From positions 1 to 64,000 of the forward strand of contig JAETQD010000019.1 in NCBI GenBank assembly GCA_021770825.1: DNA of 64,000 nucleotides, read 5' to 3'. This document shows positions 53,277-62,664 of this stretch, piece after piece (position 1 is the stretch's first letter; the number at the start of each line of letters is the position of its first letter). A program made the position numbers and the translations under genes. The notes below the pieces were generated by a model that saw nothing but the letters and a program-made list of their open reading frames with translations, did no database searches and was not told the DNA's origin. Source of the stretch: Clostridium sp. (GTDB lineage: Bacteria > Bacillota > Clostridia > Lachnospirales > Lachnospiraceae).

Positions 53277-53936
53277 ATGAGGGAGCAGATCAGTGTGACC
53301 GGCATGGTGTTGAAGGCGTCGCCGGTGGGAGAATACGACAGACGGCTGGTGATTTTAACCTGCGAGCGGGGGAAAATCACTGCCTTCGCCAGGGGCGCCA
53401 GGCGGCCGGGCAGCACGCTGATGGCCTGTTCCGGCCCCTTTGTTTTCGGGAAGTTTGCCCTGTATGAAGGCAGGGATGCCTATACCCTCGCCCAGGCAGA
53501 GGTGGAAAACTACTTCCGGGAAATTGCAGGGGACATGGAGTCTGCCTGCTACGGCTCTTATTTTCTTGAATTTGCCGATTATTACGGAAGGGAAAATATG
53601 GAGGCTGTGGAAACCTTAAAGCTTCTCTACCAGTCTTTGCGGGCTCTTTTAAAACCGGCCCTTCCAAACCGTCTGGTGAAGGCGGTTTTTGAGCTCAAGC
53701 TCATGGAGATCAACGGCGAGTATACCGAGTCCCCCAAAGGAACCCCGGGAGACTCTGCCAGGTATGCATGGGAATATGTGCTGGGGACACCGGTGGAAAA
53801 GCTCTATACCTTCACGTTAAAGGAGGATGCACTGCAGGAATTTTCCAGGTGTGTGGAGGAAAACCGCAGGAGATTTGTTGATAAATCCTTTCATGCACTT
53901 GACATTTTGAGGGTTCTTGTGGATAATGTATCTTAA
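53277..53936 (+). CDS. recO: DNA repair protein RecO
   Basis: Recombination mediator that loads RecA with RecF and RecR, 219 residues. The N-terminal OB fold (VTGMVLKASPVGEYDRRLVILT, GKITAFARGARRPGS) and the helical C-terminal half (LLYQSLRAL, RLVKAVFELKLMEINGEY) are clear. The zinc-binding cysteine region that many RecO proteins have after NGEY is missing; the chain passes through TESPKGTPGDSARY to YVLGTPVEKLYTFTL. It is shorter than the usual 240-250 residues. This may be a natural zinc-less form. Confidence 0.92.
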   Translation: MREQISVTGMVLKASPVGEYDRRLVILTCERGKITAFARGARRPGSTLMACSGPFVFGKFALYEGRDAYTLAQAEVENYFREIAGDMESACYGSYFLEFADYYGRENMEAVETLKLLYQSLRALLKPALPNRLVKAVFELKLMEINGEYTESPKGTPGDSARYAWEYVLGTPVEKLYTFTLKEDALQEFSRCVEENRRRFVDKSFHALDILRVLVDNVS

Positions 53937-53998
53937 GTATGCGCCATGTACCGGCGCATTTCTGTATAAAAGTAAAAAACAGAGAGGTATCTCCTGAT

Positions 53999-54664
53999 AT
54001 GAGGATAAAGATGCGAACACGTATGATACTTCCGGCCATGGCACTTCTTATGGTTACTGCCTGCTCCCGTTCTCCGGAGACCGTTTCCTTTGCGCCGTCG
54101 GAAGACGCTCTCTATGTGACAAGAGAAGGCGTTATTACCAGTGCCGTCATTGAAACATACGAAAATGAGTACTACACAGAGGAAGAGTTAAAGGCCTCAG
54201 TGGAAGAAGCACTGGCAGATTTCAACAGGCCCGCCGGCTCCTGCACCGCTGACGAGGCCCCGTCCCGGGAGGCAGCGATTTTCAACTCCTGTTCCCTGGC
54301 AGACGGAACCGCAAGCCTCTATATTGATTTTAAAAATCCGGCCGCCTATCTGGAATTTATGGAAGCCTATCCCGATGAGGAAAGCAGCGTCCAGGTGAAG
54401 GCTCTGGATGTGACCACAGTTTCCGATGGAATTACAAAAGGATATCTCACAGGTGAAACCTTTAAAACCACGTCTTCCAGCCAAAAAGAAGTGGATGCCA
54501 GTGAGGTAATGAAGCAGAGCAAGCTGTATGTGGCAGCCATCGAGGGCCCCGCCCTCATTCAGACAGAAGGACCCATCCAGTATGTATCTGCCGATGTCAC
54601 CGTTTTGGGAAGTACTCTGATTCAGACTCCGGAGACCGGAATGGTCTACGTGGTCTTTAAATAA
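53999..54664 (+). CDS. Putative lipoprotein of unknown function
   Basis: 221 residues with a lipoprotein signal ([17 protein letters not shown], lipobox VTAC). I do not recognise the mature domain. It has an acidic region ([25 protein letters not shown]), a middle part and a C-terminal strand-rich tail ([27 protein letters not shown] in parts). ATG 54011 with GAGGA 5 bases upstream is an equally good start. It lies between recO and glyS and is probably exported and membrane-anchored. Confidence 0.75.
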   Translation: MRIKMRTRMILPAMALLMVTACSRSPETVSFAPSEDALYVTREGVITSAVIETYENEYYTEEELKASVEEALADFNRPAGSCTADEAPSREAAIFNSCSLADGTASLYIDFKNPAAYLEFMEAYPDEESSVQVKALDVTTVSDGITKGYLTGETFKTTSSSQKEVDASEVMKQSKLYVAAIEGPALIQTEGPIQYVSADVTVLGSTLIQTPETGMVYVVFK

Positions 54665-54692
54665 TCATAGAAGAGAAGAGGAGAGAGAGATT

Positions 54693-56081
54693 ATGGAAAA
54701 GACAATGGAAAAAATCGTTGCCCTGGCAAAATCCAGAGGATTTGTATATCCGGGCTCTGAGATTTACGGAGGTCTTGCAAACACATGGGACTACGGAAAC
54801 CTGGGCGTGGAGCTTAAAAACAATGTGAAGCGGGCCTGGTGGAAAAAATTCATCCAGGAATCTCCGTATAACGTTGGTGTGGACTGCGCCATCCTCATGA
54901 ACTCCCAGACTTGGGTGGCATCCGGCCATCTGGGCGGTTTTTCCGATCCGCTCATGGACTGTAAGGCATGTAAGGAGCGGTTCCGTGCCGATAAGTTAAT
55001 TGAAGATTATATGGCTGAAAAGGGAATTGAGCCGGAGAGCCCCATCGACGGCTGGAGCCAGGAAGAGATGAAGCAGTATATTGATGACAATAATATCTGC
55101 TGCCCAAGCTGCGGAAAGCATGATTTTACTGATATCCGTCAGTTCAACCTGATGTTCAAGACCTTCCAGGGTGTAACGGAGGATGCCAAGAACACCGTAT
55201 ATTTAAGACCGGAGACCGCACAGGGTATTTTTGTAAACTTTAAAAACGTACAGAGAACCTCCAGAAAGAAAGTTCCCTTCGGCATCGGACAGATTGGTAA
55301 GTCCTTCCGCAACGAGATCACTCCCGGAAACTTTACCTTCCGTACCAGAGAGTTTGAGCAGATGGAGCTGGAATTCTTCTGTAAGCCCGGCACCGATCTG
55401 GAGTGGTTTGCATACTGGAAGCAGCACTGCATCGACTGGCTCCAGGAACTTGGCATTAAACCCGATGAGATGCGTGCCCGTGACCATTCTCCGGAAGAGC
55501 TCTGCTTTTACAGCAAGGCAACCACAGACCTGGAATTCTTATTCCCCTTCGGATGGGGCGAGCTCTGGGGAATCGCCGACAGAACCGATTATGACCTGAC
55601 CCAGCATCAGAACACATCCGGACAGGATATGACATACTTTGATGATGAGGTCAATGAGAAATATATCCCTTATGTCATTGAGCCGTCATTGGGTGCAGAC
55701 CGTGTGACTCTGGCCTTCCTCTGCTCTGCTTATGATGAGGAAGAGATCGGCGAGGGAGATGTGAGAACCGTTCTCCACTTCCATCCGGCTCTGGCTCCTG
55801 TGAAGGTGGGTGTTCTGCCCCTTTCCAAGAAGTTAAATGCAGGCGCAGAAAAGGTATTTGCAGAGCTTTCCAAGTACTGGAACTGCGAATTTGACGACAG
55901 AGGAAACATCGGTAAGAGATACAGAAGACAGGATGAGATCGGTACTCCGTTCTGCGTAACCTATGACTTTGACTCCGAGACAGACGGAGCCGTTACGGTC
56001 CGCGACAGAGATACCATGGAACAGGTACGTATTCCGATCACAGAGCTTAAGGCATACCTGGAAGAAAAACTTGCATTTTAA
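54693..56081 (+). CDS. glyS: Glycyl-tRNA synthetase (alpha2 type)
   Basis: Class II synthetase of 462 residues, the single-chain eukaryote-like GlyRS. Motif 1 region ([21 protein letters not shown] in parts), zinc-like CKACKERF and [10 protein letters not shown], motif 2 [21 protein letters not shown], the substrate loop [10 protein letters not shown] and motif 3 [14 protein letters not shown], plus a C-terminal anticodon-binding domain ([11 protein letters not shown]). GGAGAGAG precedes the ATG. No T-box leader is present in the 28-base gap. Confidence 0.97.
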   Translation: MEKTMEKIVALAKSRGFVYPGSEIYGGLANTWDYGNLGVELKNNVKRAWWKKFIQESPYNVGVDCAILMNSQTWVASGHLGGFSDPLMDCKACKERFRADKLIEDYMAEKGIEPESPIDGWSQEEMKQYIDDNNICCPSCGKHDFTDIRQFNLMFKTFQGVTEDAKNTVYLRPETAQGIFVNFKNVQRTSRKKVPFGIGQIGKSFRNEITPGNFTFRTREFEQMELEFFCKPGTDLEWFAYWKQHCIDWLQELGIKPDEMRARDHSPEELCFYSKATTDLEFLFPFGWGELWGIADRTDYDLTQHQNTSGQDMTYFDDEVNEKYIPYVIEPSLGADRVTLAFLCSAYDEEEIGEGDVRTVLHFHPALAPVKVGVLPLSKKLNAGAEKVFAELSKYWNCEFDDRGNIGKRYRRQDEIGTPFCVTYDFDSETDGAVTVRDRDTMEQVRIPITELKAYLEEKLAF

Positions 56082-56099
56082 AGATTACGAAAGAGAAGA

Positions 56100-56139
56100 G
56101 GGGCAGCCGGAAACCTTTGGCGCGACGGCAGCCCCTTTT
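56100..56139 (+). terminator. Terminator of glyS
   Basis: Stem GGGGC-A-GCCG / CGGC-A-GCCCC (56100-56135) with T4 after it. It lies 18 bases past the glyS stop. Confidence 0.75.
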
Positions 56140-56164
56140 CGCGTGAAAAAGAGGGATAACGACA

Positions 56165-56752
56165 ATGGAATGGAAGCGGATTGTTCTGGCCTCGGCCTCG
56201 CCCAGACGGAAGGAATTGTTAAACCAGATCGGAATAAATCCGGAAATTCAGGTAAGTCACGTGGTGGAAACGGTGACCTCCCGGATTCCGGAGCAGGTGG
56301 TCATGGAGCTGGCCGGACAGAAGGCCCTGGATGTGGCAAAGGATGCGGAAGCGGGAACCCTTGTGATCGGCTCCGATACGGTGGTGGCTGTGGATGGAGA
56401 AATCCTTGGAAAGCCGTCGGACCATGAAGAGGCGGTCCGTATGATTACGATGATTGCCGGAAGAAGCCATCAGGTATATACAGGCGTCTGCCTGGTTCTA
56501 AAGGGAGAAACTCCCTGCGGCGACCGGGTTGTGAAATTTTACGATGAGACCGATGTGGAGGTGTACCCCATGACCGAAGAGGAAATCAGGGAGTATGCCT
56601 GTCTGGAGGAGCCCATGGACAAGGCCGGAGCCTATGCGGTCCAGGGATTTTTTGCCCGGTATATTAAGGGGCTTAAGGGATCCTATGCCAATGTGATGGG
56701 ACTTCCCGTCAGCAGACTTTATAAGGAAATGAAGGATTTAGAGGGCCTATGA
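56165..56752 (+). CDS. maf: Maf-like nucleoside triphosphate pyrophosphatase
   Basis: House-cleaning NTP pyrophosphatase of 195 residues that removes dTTP/UTP or modified nucleotides. Motifs: VLASASPRRKELLNQIGI at the N-terminus, VIGSDTVVAVDGEILGKP, the SHQVYTGV strand and EPMDKAGAYAVQG, with the C-terminal GLPVSRLYKEM. Often called septum formation inhibitor. It overlaps the HAD gene by ATGA. Start at ATG 56165; a second ATG lies at 56170 in another frame. Confidence 0.94.
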   Translation: MEWKRIVLASASPRRKELLNQIGINPEIQVSHVVETVTSRIPEQVVMELAGQKALDVAKDAEAGTLVIGSDTVVAVDGEILGKPSDHEEAVRMITMIAGRSHQVYTGVCLVLKGETPCGDRVVKFYDETDVEVYPMTEEEIREYACLEEPMDKAGAYAVQGFFARYIKGLKGSYANVMGLPVSRLYKEMKDLEGL

Positions 56753-57534
56753 TTAAATTAATCGTATCGGATATAGACGGAACCCTGGTGGAGGATGGAG
56801 GAAACAGCTTAAATCCCAGGCTTTACCAGGTGATTTTAAAGCTTAAGGAGCAGGGAATCTATTTTGCCGCGGCCAGCGGGAGACATGCGGCCAGCATCGA
56901 GTACCTGTTTGAACCCATCCGTGACCGGATTTTTTATATCGGAGACAACGGAGCCTATGTGGGCTGTTATGGGAGGGAGCTTTTTTTAACCGGATATAAG
57001 GAAGAGCTGGCCATGGATATGATCGGTGACATGCGGGCCGCGGGACTGGATATCCTGGTGGACTGCGCCGACTGTGTGTATACGGATTCCCAAAACCAGG
57101 AATTTGTGGACTGGCTGTTAAACGGATATCATTTCCGTATGAAACAGGTGGAGGACCTTCAGAGGCTGACGGTTCCCATTGTGAAAATTGCGGCCTGCCG
57201 CATGAGCGGAATCGGAGAGCTGGCGGCTCCCATCATGGAAAAATACGGAAAAGAGTTAAAAGTGACGCTTTCGGGCCATCAGTGGTTAGATACCATGGAT
57301 CCCGGTGTCAACAAGGGAAATGCGGTGAAACTTCTCCAGGAGAGCCTGGATATCCGCCCGGAGGAAACGGTGGCATTCGGAGACCAGCTAAACGATATTG
57401 AAATGTTAAAGCAGGCCTATTTTAGCTTTGCCGTGGCAAACGCCAGGCCGGAGACAAAGGCTGCGGCCAGATTTCTGGCAGACTCCAATAAAAACGATGG
57501 GCCGCTTAAGATCATGGAGCTGTTGGTGCAGTAA
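56749..57534 (+). CDS. Cof-type HAD-IIB hydrolase
   Basis: Phosphatase of 261 residues. HAD motif I DIDGTLVEDGG (nucleophile Asp near residue 8), motif II in AAASGRHAAS, the C2-type cap domain (about 85-180), motif III Lys in DPGVNKGNAVKLL and motif IV VAFGDQLNDIEML. The family dephosphorylates sugar phosphates, FMN or other small metabolites; the substrate is not predictable. Translationally coupled to maf. Confidence 0.93.
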   Translation: MIKLIVSDIDGTLVEDGGNSLNPRLYQVILKLKEQGIYFAAASGRHAASIEYLFEPIRDRIFYIGDNGAYVGCYGRELFLTGYKEELAMDMIGDMRAAGLDILVDCADCVYTDSQNQEFVDWLLNGYHFRMKQVEDLQRLTVPIVKIAACRMSGIGELAAPIMEKYGKELKVTLSGHQWLDTMDPGVNKGNAVKLLQESLDIRPEETVAFGDQLNDIEMLKQAYFSFAVANARPETKAAARFLADSNKNDGPLKIMELLVQ

Positions 57535-57554
57535 GAATCTCATCAGGAGGAACG

Positions 57555-58532
57555 ATGAAAACAGGACATAAGAGATGGAGGATGGGACTGGTTTTTTTAG
57601 CGCTTACGGCGTTTCTTTGCGGCTGCGGCGTCAGAGAAACCCTGTCTTCCGGAAAAAAAGGGGAGAAAGAGTATCAGAAGGCGGAAACCATGGTAATCGT
57701 GACCACGGAACGGCTCCGGTATGAGGAAGTATATTCTGAGAATGTGTGGAATGCTGCCGTGGACAACCGGGGAACCACCTTCGAGACGGTTCTGCTTTCG
57801 CAGATTCACGATTTCCTCCGGGAGCTGAAGCTCATGAGTATGATGGCCGAAGAGGAGAAAATTACCTTAACCAGCAGGGAAAAGGAGAAGGTGAAGGAAG
57901 CCGCAGGGGAATACCTGAGTGCTCTGGGAGAGGAAAGCGCAGAGGAGTTCGGCCTTACAGAGCGGGATATGGAGAATTTGTATACAGATTACTGGGTGTC
58001 GGAAAAGCTGGTGGACCAGATCACGGAAGGGATGAACCTGGAAGTCAGTGACAGCGAAGCCAAGGTCATCACGGTCTCCCAGATCGAACTGTCCGATGAG
58101 GCAAAGGCCGGGGAGGTTCTTTCAAAGCTTTCCGAAGAGGGGGCGGACTTTTCCTCCATTGCCAAGGAATATTCGGAGGACCCGGAAATCAAAAAGCAGA
58201 TTTACTATGGCTTAAAGGGAAAGGAATATGAGGAAGCCGTCTTTTCGCTGGCAGCCGGGGAAATCAGCGGGATTTTGGAGGACTCCGGAAAGTATTATAT
58301 TTTAAAATGTGTCAGTGATTATGATGAGTCGGCCACACGCATCCACAAGGAGCAGATGATGCGCCAGAGGAAAAATGAGGCCTTTTACAGCACCTATCAG
58401 GCTTTTAAGGCAGACCATGTGCTGACAGGAGACGAAGAATTGTGGGGGAGCCTTTCAATCACGGGAAGCCCCCGGGTGAATGCCGACTTTTTCGACATTT
58501 TTGAGAAGATATGTGAAGAACAGGAATCTTAG
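57555..58532 (+). CDS. Parvulin-type peptidyl-prolyl isomerase lipoprotein (PrsA-like)
   Basis: 325 residues. Lipoprotein signal with lipobox ending in FLCGC (Cys near residue 23). A helical chaperone region follows (SurA/PrsA-like, about 60-165, contains ERDMENLYTDYWVSEKLVDQI). A PpiC domain (about 170-265) has VSQIELSDEAKAGEVLSKL, GADFSSIAKEYSED, and the family pattern FSLAAGEISGILEDSGKYYILK. Likely folds exported proteins at the outer face of the membrane. AGGAGGAACG precedes the ATG. Confidence 0.87.
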   Translation: MKTGHKRWRMGLVFLALTAFLCGCGVRETLSSGKKGEKEYQKAETMVIVTTERLRYEEVYSENVWNAAVDNRGTTFETVLLSQIHDFLRELKLMSMMAEEEKITLTSREKEKVKEAAGEYLSALGEESAEEFGLTERDMENLYTDYWVSEKLVDQITEGMNLEVSDSEAKVITVSQIELSDEAKAGEVLSKLSEEGADFSSIAKEYSEDPEIKKQIYYGLKGKEYEEAVFSLAAGEISGILEDSGKYYILKCVSDYDESATRIHKEQMMRQRKNEAFYSTYQAFKADHVLTGDEELWGSLSITGSPRVNADFFDIFEKICEEQES

Positions 58533-58536
58533 AAAG

Positions 58537-58584
58537 AAAATTCCCCTGTGCCGCCTTTCAAAACAGGCGGGCAGGGGAATTTTT
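58537..58584. terminator. Bidirectional terminator, PpiC gene / aminopeptidase
   Basis: Outer stem AAAATTCCCCTG / CAGGGGAATTTTT and inner stem CCGCCT / AGGCGG. A and T runs on the two sides serve both convergent genes. Confidence 0.9.
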
Positions 58585-58595
58585 ATGACTCGGGA

Positions 58596-59915
58596 TTAAT
58601 CTTCAAAGAATGCCTTCACCAGGCTGTTTAAGGCCCACTGGTCTGCGGCGCCCATGGTTTCCATGGCAGAGTGCATGGCCAGAAGTCCCACTCCCACATC
58701 GGCTGCCTTTACGGCAAGGGCACAGGAGGAGATACTTCCCAGCGTGGACCCTCCGCGGATGTCAGAGCGGTTGGAGAATTTTTTATATGGAATCTTGTGC
58801 TCTCTGCAAAGCTCTTCCAGGACGCTGACAGCGGTGGAGTCGGTGGCATAGGTCTGGGTGGAGGACATTTTAATCACCACGCCGTCGCCGGGCAGGGAGC
58901 GGTTTTTCGGATCGTAGTTATTGGGTTTTGCGGGATGGTAGGCATGTCCCACGTCCATGGATAAAAGGAAGCTCTTGAACATGGCGCTTAAATACTGGTC
59001 ACGGGAGAAACCTAAGGCCAGGTAAAGCTTTTCCATGATTCTGTCGATGGCGGCGGAGGCGGCGCCCTGTTTGGTGCGGCTTCCCACCTCTTCGTTGTCG
59101 TAGAGGGCGATTAAGGAGATGGTGTCGTCCTTTCTGCCGCGGCGGGAGGCGGAGAGAATGCCGCTTACGCAGGCTTCCACGGAGGTCAGGTTATCAAGTC
59201 TCGGGGAGGAATAGAATTCTTCCTCAAGGCCCCAGAAGGTTCCTTTTTCGCAGTTGTAGATGTAGAATTCGTAATCTAAAATATCGGATTTTTCCACGCC
59301 GGTCTCCTTTGCCAGAAGCTCCAGGAAGAAATCTTCGTGCTCCAGCTTTTCTGTGAGGCGGGTTAAAATGGGCAGCATATCGGTCTGCTTGTTGGGCTCT
59401 GCGTTCTTTTCGTTTTCACGCTTGATATGGTTTGCCAGATTGGGAACCATAAGAAGGGGACGCTTAAAGTCAACCAGCTTTTCTTCGGGATGGAAGGCAT
59501 CTTTTCCGCGGATGCAGACACGTCCGGCCATGGAAAGGGGACGGTCCAGCCAGGTCTGTAAAAGAAGGCCGCCGTAGCATTCCACATTTAACAGTCCATA
59601 GCCGCCCTGGGTCATCTCCGGTGTGGGCTTTACCCGCAGGCAGGGCCAGTCGGTGTGGGATGCAGCCATGCGGATTTTGGGGGCATTTCCGCCTTTTTCC
59701 ACGGAAGCGCCGATGGAGAAGGCGATGAGGCTGGAACCATAGAGATTTACATAATAGGAATTACCAGGCTTTACATCCCAGGTTTTTCCGGGTTTCAGTT
59801 CTGTGAAGCCGGCTTTTTCCAGGCGGTCAATGGAGTGTTTTACGGCATGGTAGGGGGAGACTCCGGCTGCGAGCAGCTCCTCCAGGCTTTGAATGGCTTT
59901 TTTGATATCTTTCAT
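58596..59915 (-). CDS. M18 family aminopeptidase
   Basis: Dinuclear-zinc aminopeptidase of 439 residues that forms large cytosolic tetrahedral complexes and removes acidic or neutral N-terminal residues. Zinc-binding regions: AASHTDWPCLRVKP (His and Asp), LYDNEEVGSRTKQGA (Glu pair) and SMDVGHAYHP (Asp, His). The C-terminal AMHSAMETMGAAD gives the last His. ATG 59915 with GGAGGAAAT upstream is chosen; in-frame codons to 60152 extend antisense into the next gene and have no protein-like composition. Confidence 0.94.
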   Translation of the reverse strand: MKDIKKAIQSLEELLAAGVSPYHAVKHSIDRLEKAGFTELKPGKTWDVKPGNSYYVNLYGSSLIAFSIGASVEKGGNAPKIRMAASHTDWPCLRVKPTPEMTQGGYGLLNVECYGGLLLQTWLDRPLSMAGRVCIRGKDAFHPEEKLVDFKRPLLMVPNLANHIKRENEKNAEPNKQTDMLPILTRLTEKLEHEDFFLELLAKETGVEKSDILDYEFYIYNCEKGTFWGLEEEFYSSPRLDNLTSVEACVSGILSASRRGRKDDTISLIALYDNEEVGSRTKQGAASAAIDRIMEKLYLALGFSRDQYLSAMFKSFLLSMDVGHAYHPAKPNNYDPKNRSLPGDGVVIKMSSTQTYATDSTAVSVLEELCREHKIPYKKFSNRSDIRGGSTLGSISSCALAVKAADVGVGLLAMHSAMETMGAADQWALNSLVKAFFED

Positions 59916-60033
59916 TGGGCATTTCCTCCGTGGGTTTTTGTTTTGAAACTCTATCCTAATTATACCATGTCCATTGCGGAATTGCCAGATGTGTTGTAAA
60001 ATACAGGAAGATGAAGGAACGGGAGGAACGGGT

Positions 60034-60525
60034 ATGGTGGCGCTTAAGATTGAGGAGCAGAAAAACTTTACAGCGGGGCTTTTTCTTGGGGAGCTGTTTG
60101 ATTCCTTTTTGGTGAGGGAGGCAAATATTGTCACCTTTAACAGCTTTACCATAGACGGCCGGGTGCGGCAGGGGTATTATTCGGATGAGGAACTGGAAGA
60201 AAAACGGATTGAGGAGTTTTCCGCATGGAAAACCGTAAAACCCTTCTGCTTTTCCCTGATTAAGGGAAAGCGGCTCCCGGAGAGCTTCCGGATTGTATTT
60301 CTGCTGCCGCCGGAATCCAAAGAGCGGTTTGTGAAAAAATGTGTTCCCGACATGGCGCCGGAGCAGGTGGGAGGCCTGTATCTCAATGTCCATTATGAAA
60401 ATAACGAAATGACCTGCGTGACAGGCACGTCCATGAATCTGTTCACCATGGATAAAACCCTGGAGCGGGAGTGGGACGAGAGCGTGAAGCAGTTTTTAAA
60501 AAAGAATGGAATTGCATTTTATTAG
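60034..60525 (+). CDS. DUF5721 family protein
   Basis: 163 residues. Matches my recollection of DUF5721, a small family of Clostridia without known function: VALKIEEQKNFTAGLFLGELFD, REANIVTFNSFTIDGRVRQGYY, FSAWKTVKPFCFSLIKGKRLPESF and the ending VKQFLKKNGIAFY. ATG 60034 has GGGAGGAACGG upstream. Its stop codon lies inside the left arm of the CIRCE element of htpG. The neighbour on the left is the divergent aminopeptidase. Confidence 0.8.
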   Translation: MVALKIEEQKNFTAGLFLGELFDSFLVREANIVTFNSFTIDGRVRQGYYSDEELEEKRIEEFSAWKTVKPFCFSLIKGKRLPESFRIVFLLPPESKERFVKKCVPDMAPEQVGGLYLNVHYENNEMTCVTGTSMNLFTMDKTLEREWDESVKQFLKKNGIAFY

Positions 60526-60548
60526 CACTCATTTCAATTGAGTGCTAA
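60522..60548. promoter_or_regulatory. CIRCE operator upstream of htpG
   Basis: Perfect TTAGCACTC-N9-GAGTGCTAA. It lies 7 bases upstream of the -35 of htpG rather than at the start site, and includes the TAG stop of the preceding gene. Confidence 0.97.
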
Positions 60549-60555
60549 ATTTTTG

Positions 60556-60584
60556 TTGACTTTTCCATCCTGTGGTATTACAAT
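60556..60584 (+). promoter_or_regulatory. Sigma-A promoter of htpG
   Basis: -35 TTGACT (60556-60561), 17-base spacer, -10 TACAAT (60579-60584). The leader is about 45 bases. Confidence 0.85.
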
Positions 60585-60634
60585 ATTGTTTGTCCCGAAA
60601 AGGAGAAGACCGAATATCAAAGGAGTGGATTTTT

Positions 60635-62653
60635 ATGGCAAAGACTGGAAGTTTGTCCATCAACAGCGAAAATATTTTCCCGATTATAAAAAAATGGCTG
60701 TATTCAGACCATGATATTTTCTACCGTGAGCTTGTGAGCAACGGCTGTGATGCCATCACAAAATTAAAAAAGCTGTCCTTAATGGGCGAATATGAGGAGC
60801 CGGAAGGCGTGGAGTATAAGGTGGAGGTTGTGGTCAATCCCAAGGAAAAGACCATTAAAATCACCGACAACGGCCTGGGAATGACGGAAGAAGAGGTGGA
60901 GGAATACATCAATCAGATCGCATTCTCCGGCGCCCAGGATTTCTTAAACAAGTATAAGGACAAAGCCAACGAGGACCAGATTATCGGTCACTTTGGACTG
61001 GGCTTTTACTCTGCGTTCATGGTGGCCGACAAGGTGACCATCGACACCTTATCCTATAAAAACGATGCAAAGGCCGTACACTGGGAGTCCGAGGGCGGCA
61101 CTGAATTTGAAATGACAGACGGAGACAAGACCTCCATCGGAACCACCATCACCCTCTATTTAAACGATGACAGCACAGAGTTTTCCAACGAGTACCGGGC
61201 CAGAGAGGTCCTTGAAAAGTATTGTGCCTTCATGCCGGTGGAAATCTATGTGAGCGACGAGACTGCCGAGCCCCAGTATGAGACCATCGAAAAGGACGAG
61301 CTGACCGAAAAGGATACGATTGTCGAGACCATCGTGGAAGAGGCGAAGACCGAAGAGAAGGAAAAGGAAGACGGAACCAAGGAAGTGGTTGAGGTTTCTC
61401 CGGCTAAGGAAAAATATAAGATCGTAAGCCGCCCGGTGGCCGTCAACGACACCCATCCGCTCTGGAACAAGCATCCCAACGAATGCACCGAGGAGGAGTA
61501 TAAGGAATTTTACAGAAAGGTATTCCTGGATTTCAAGGAGCCCCTGTTCTGGATTCACTTAAATATGGATTATCCCTTCAACTTAAAGGGTATTTTATAC
61601 TTCCCCAAGATCAATATGGAATACGAGGGCATCGAAGGAAAGATCAAGCTCTACAACAATCAGGTATTCATTGCCGATAATATTAAAGAAGTAATTCCGG
61701 AATTCCTGATGTTATTAAAAGGCGTGATCGACTGTCCGGACCTGCCCTTAAACGTTTCCAGAAGTGCTCTTCAGAATGACGGCTTTGTAAAGAAAATCTC
61801 TGACTACATCACAAAGAAGGTCGCTGATAAGCTGACCGGAATGTGCAAGACCGACAGGGAAAACTATGAGAAATACTGGGATGATATCAACCCGTTCATT
61901 AAATTCGGCTGCTTAAAGGATGAAAAGTTTGCGGAGAAGATGAATGATTACATCATCTTTAAAAACTTAGAGGGCAAATACCTCACCTTAAAGGACTGCC
62001 TGGAGGCCAACAAGGAGAAAAACCATGAGAACCAGGTATTCTATGTGACCGACGAGAAGGAGCAGAGCCAGTACATCAACATGTTCAAAGAGGCAGGGCT
62101 GGATGCTGTGATTCTTCCCAACGCCATCGACTCCCCGTTCATCACCCATCTGGAGCAGAAGAATGAGGGCGTAAAGTTCTTACGCATTGATGCCGATGTC
62201 AACGATACCTTTAAGGACGAGGCGGAAACCGACGAGGCTGCAAAGGAACAGGAGAAAAAGGACGCCGAGAGCCTTTCCGAGACCTTTAAAAAAGCCCTTG
62301 GAAACGACAAGATTGAGGTGAAGGTGGAGCGTCTGAAAAACGAGGGAATTGCTTCCATGATCACTGTATCCGAGGAAAGCAGACGTATGCAGGACATGAT
62401 GAAGATGTACAGCATGTACGGCGGAGGAATGGATATGTTCCCGGTTTCCGAGACCCTGGTGTTAAATGCCAACAATACCCTTGTGAAGTATGTGCTGGCC
62501 CATCAGGACGGAGAAAACACGAAAAAGATCTGTGAGCAGCTTTACGATCTGGCAAAGCTGGCCCATGGCAGTCTTTCTCCGGAGCGCATGACAAAGTTCA
62601 TCGCCAGAAGCAGTGAGATCATGATGGGAATGACCGGAGAAGAGCAGAAATAA
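60635..62653 (+). CDS. htpG: Chaperone HtpG (Hsp90)
   Basis: ATP-dependent Hsp90 of 672 residues. N-terminal GHKL ATPase: FYRELVSNGCDAITKLK, TDNGLGMTEEEV, FGLGFYSAFMVADKV. A charged insert near 225-260 (EEAKTEEKEKEDGTKE) separates it from the middle domain, which holds the catalytic-type segment LPLNVSRSALQND. The C-terminal dimerisation domain follows. ATG 60635 with AAGGAG upstream is preferred to an in-frame ATG at 60572 within the promoter. CIRCE upstream places it in the HrcA regulon; in Bacillus subtilis htpG is not under CIRCE, so control differs here. Confidence 0.97.
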   Translation: MAKTGSLSINSENIFPIIKKWLYSDHDIFYRELVSNGCDAITKLKKLSLMGEYEEPEGVEYKVEVVVNPKEKTIKITDNGLGMTEEEVEEYINQIAFSGAQDFLNKYKDKANEDQIIGHFGLGFYSAFMVADKVTIDTLSYKNDAKAVHWESEGGTEFEMTDGDKTSIGTTITLYLNDDSTEFSNEYRAREVLEKYCAFMPVEIYVSDETAEPQYETIEKDELTEKDTIVETIVEEAKTEEKEKEDGTKEVVEVSPAKEKYKIVSRPVAVNDTHPLWNKHPNECTEEEYKEFYRKVFLDFKEPLFWIHLNMDYPFNLKGILYFPKINMEYEGIEGKIKLYNNQVFIADNIKEVIPEFLMLLKGVIDCPDLPLNVSRSALQNDGFVKKISDYITKKVADKLTGMCKTDRENYEKYWDDINPFIKFGCLKDEKFAEKMNDYIIFKNLEGKYLTLKDCLEANKEKNHENQVFYVTDEKEQSQYINMFKEAGLDAVILPNAIDSPFITHLEQKNEGVKFLRIDADVNDTFKDEAETDEAAKEQEKKDAESLSETFKKALGNDKIEVKVERLKNEGIASMITVSEESRRMQDMMKMYSMYGGGMDMFPVSETLVLNANNTLVKYVLAHQDGENTKKICEQLYDLAKLAHGSLSPERMTKFIARSSEIMMGMTGEEQK

Positions 62654-62664
62654 AAGGAATCCTT

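Noticed and set aside
54664-54693. T-box or glycine riboswitch before glyS
   Set aside because: Only 28 bases lie between the genes, with no specifier or antiterminator structure.
59916-60152. Extended N-terminus of the M18 aminopeptidase
   Set aside because: It would run antisense into the DUF5721 gene, and a strong GGAGG precedes the ATG at 59915, which gives the normal family length.
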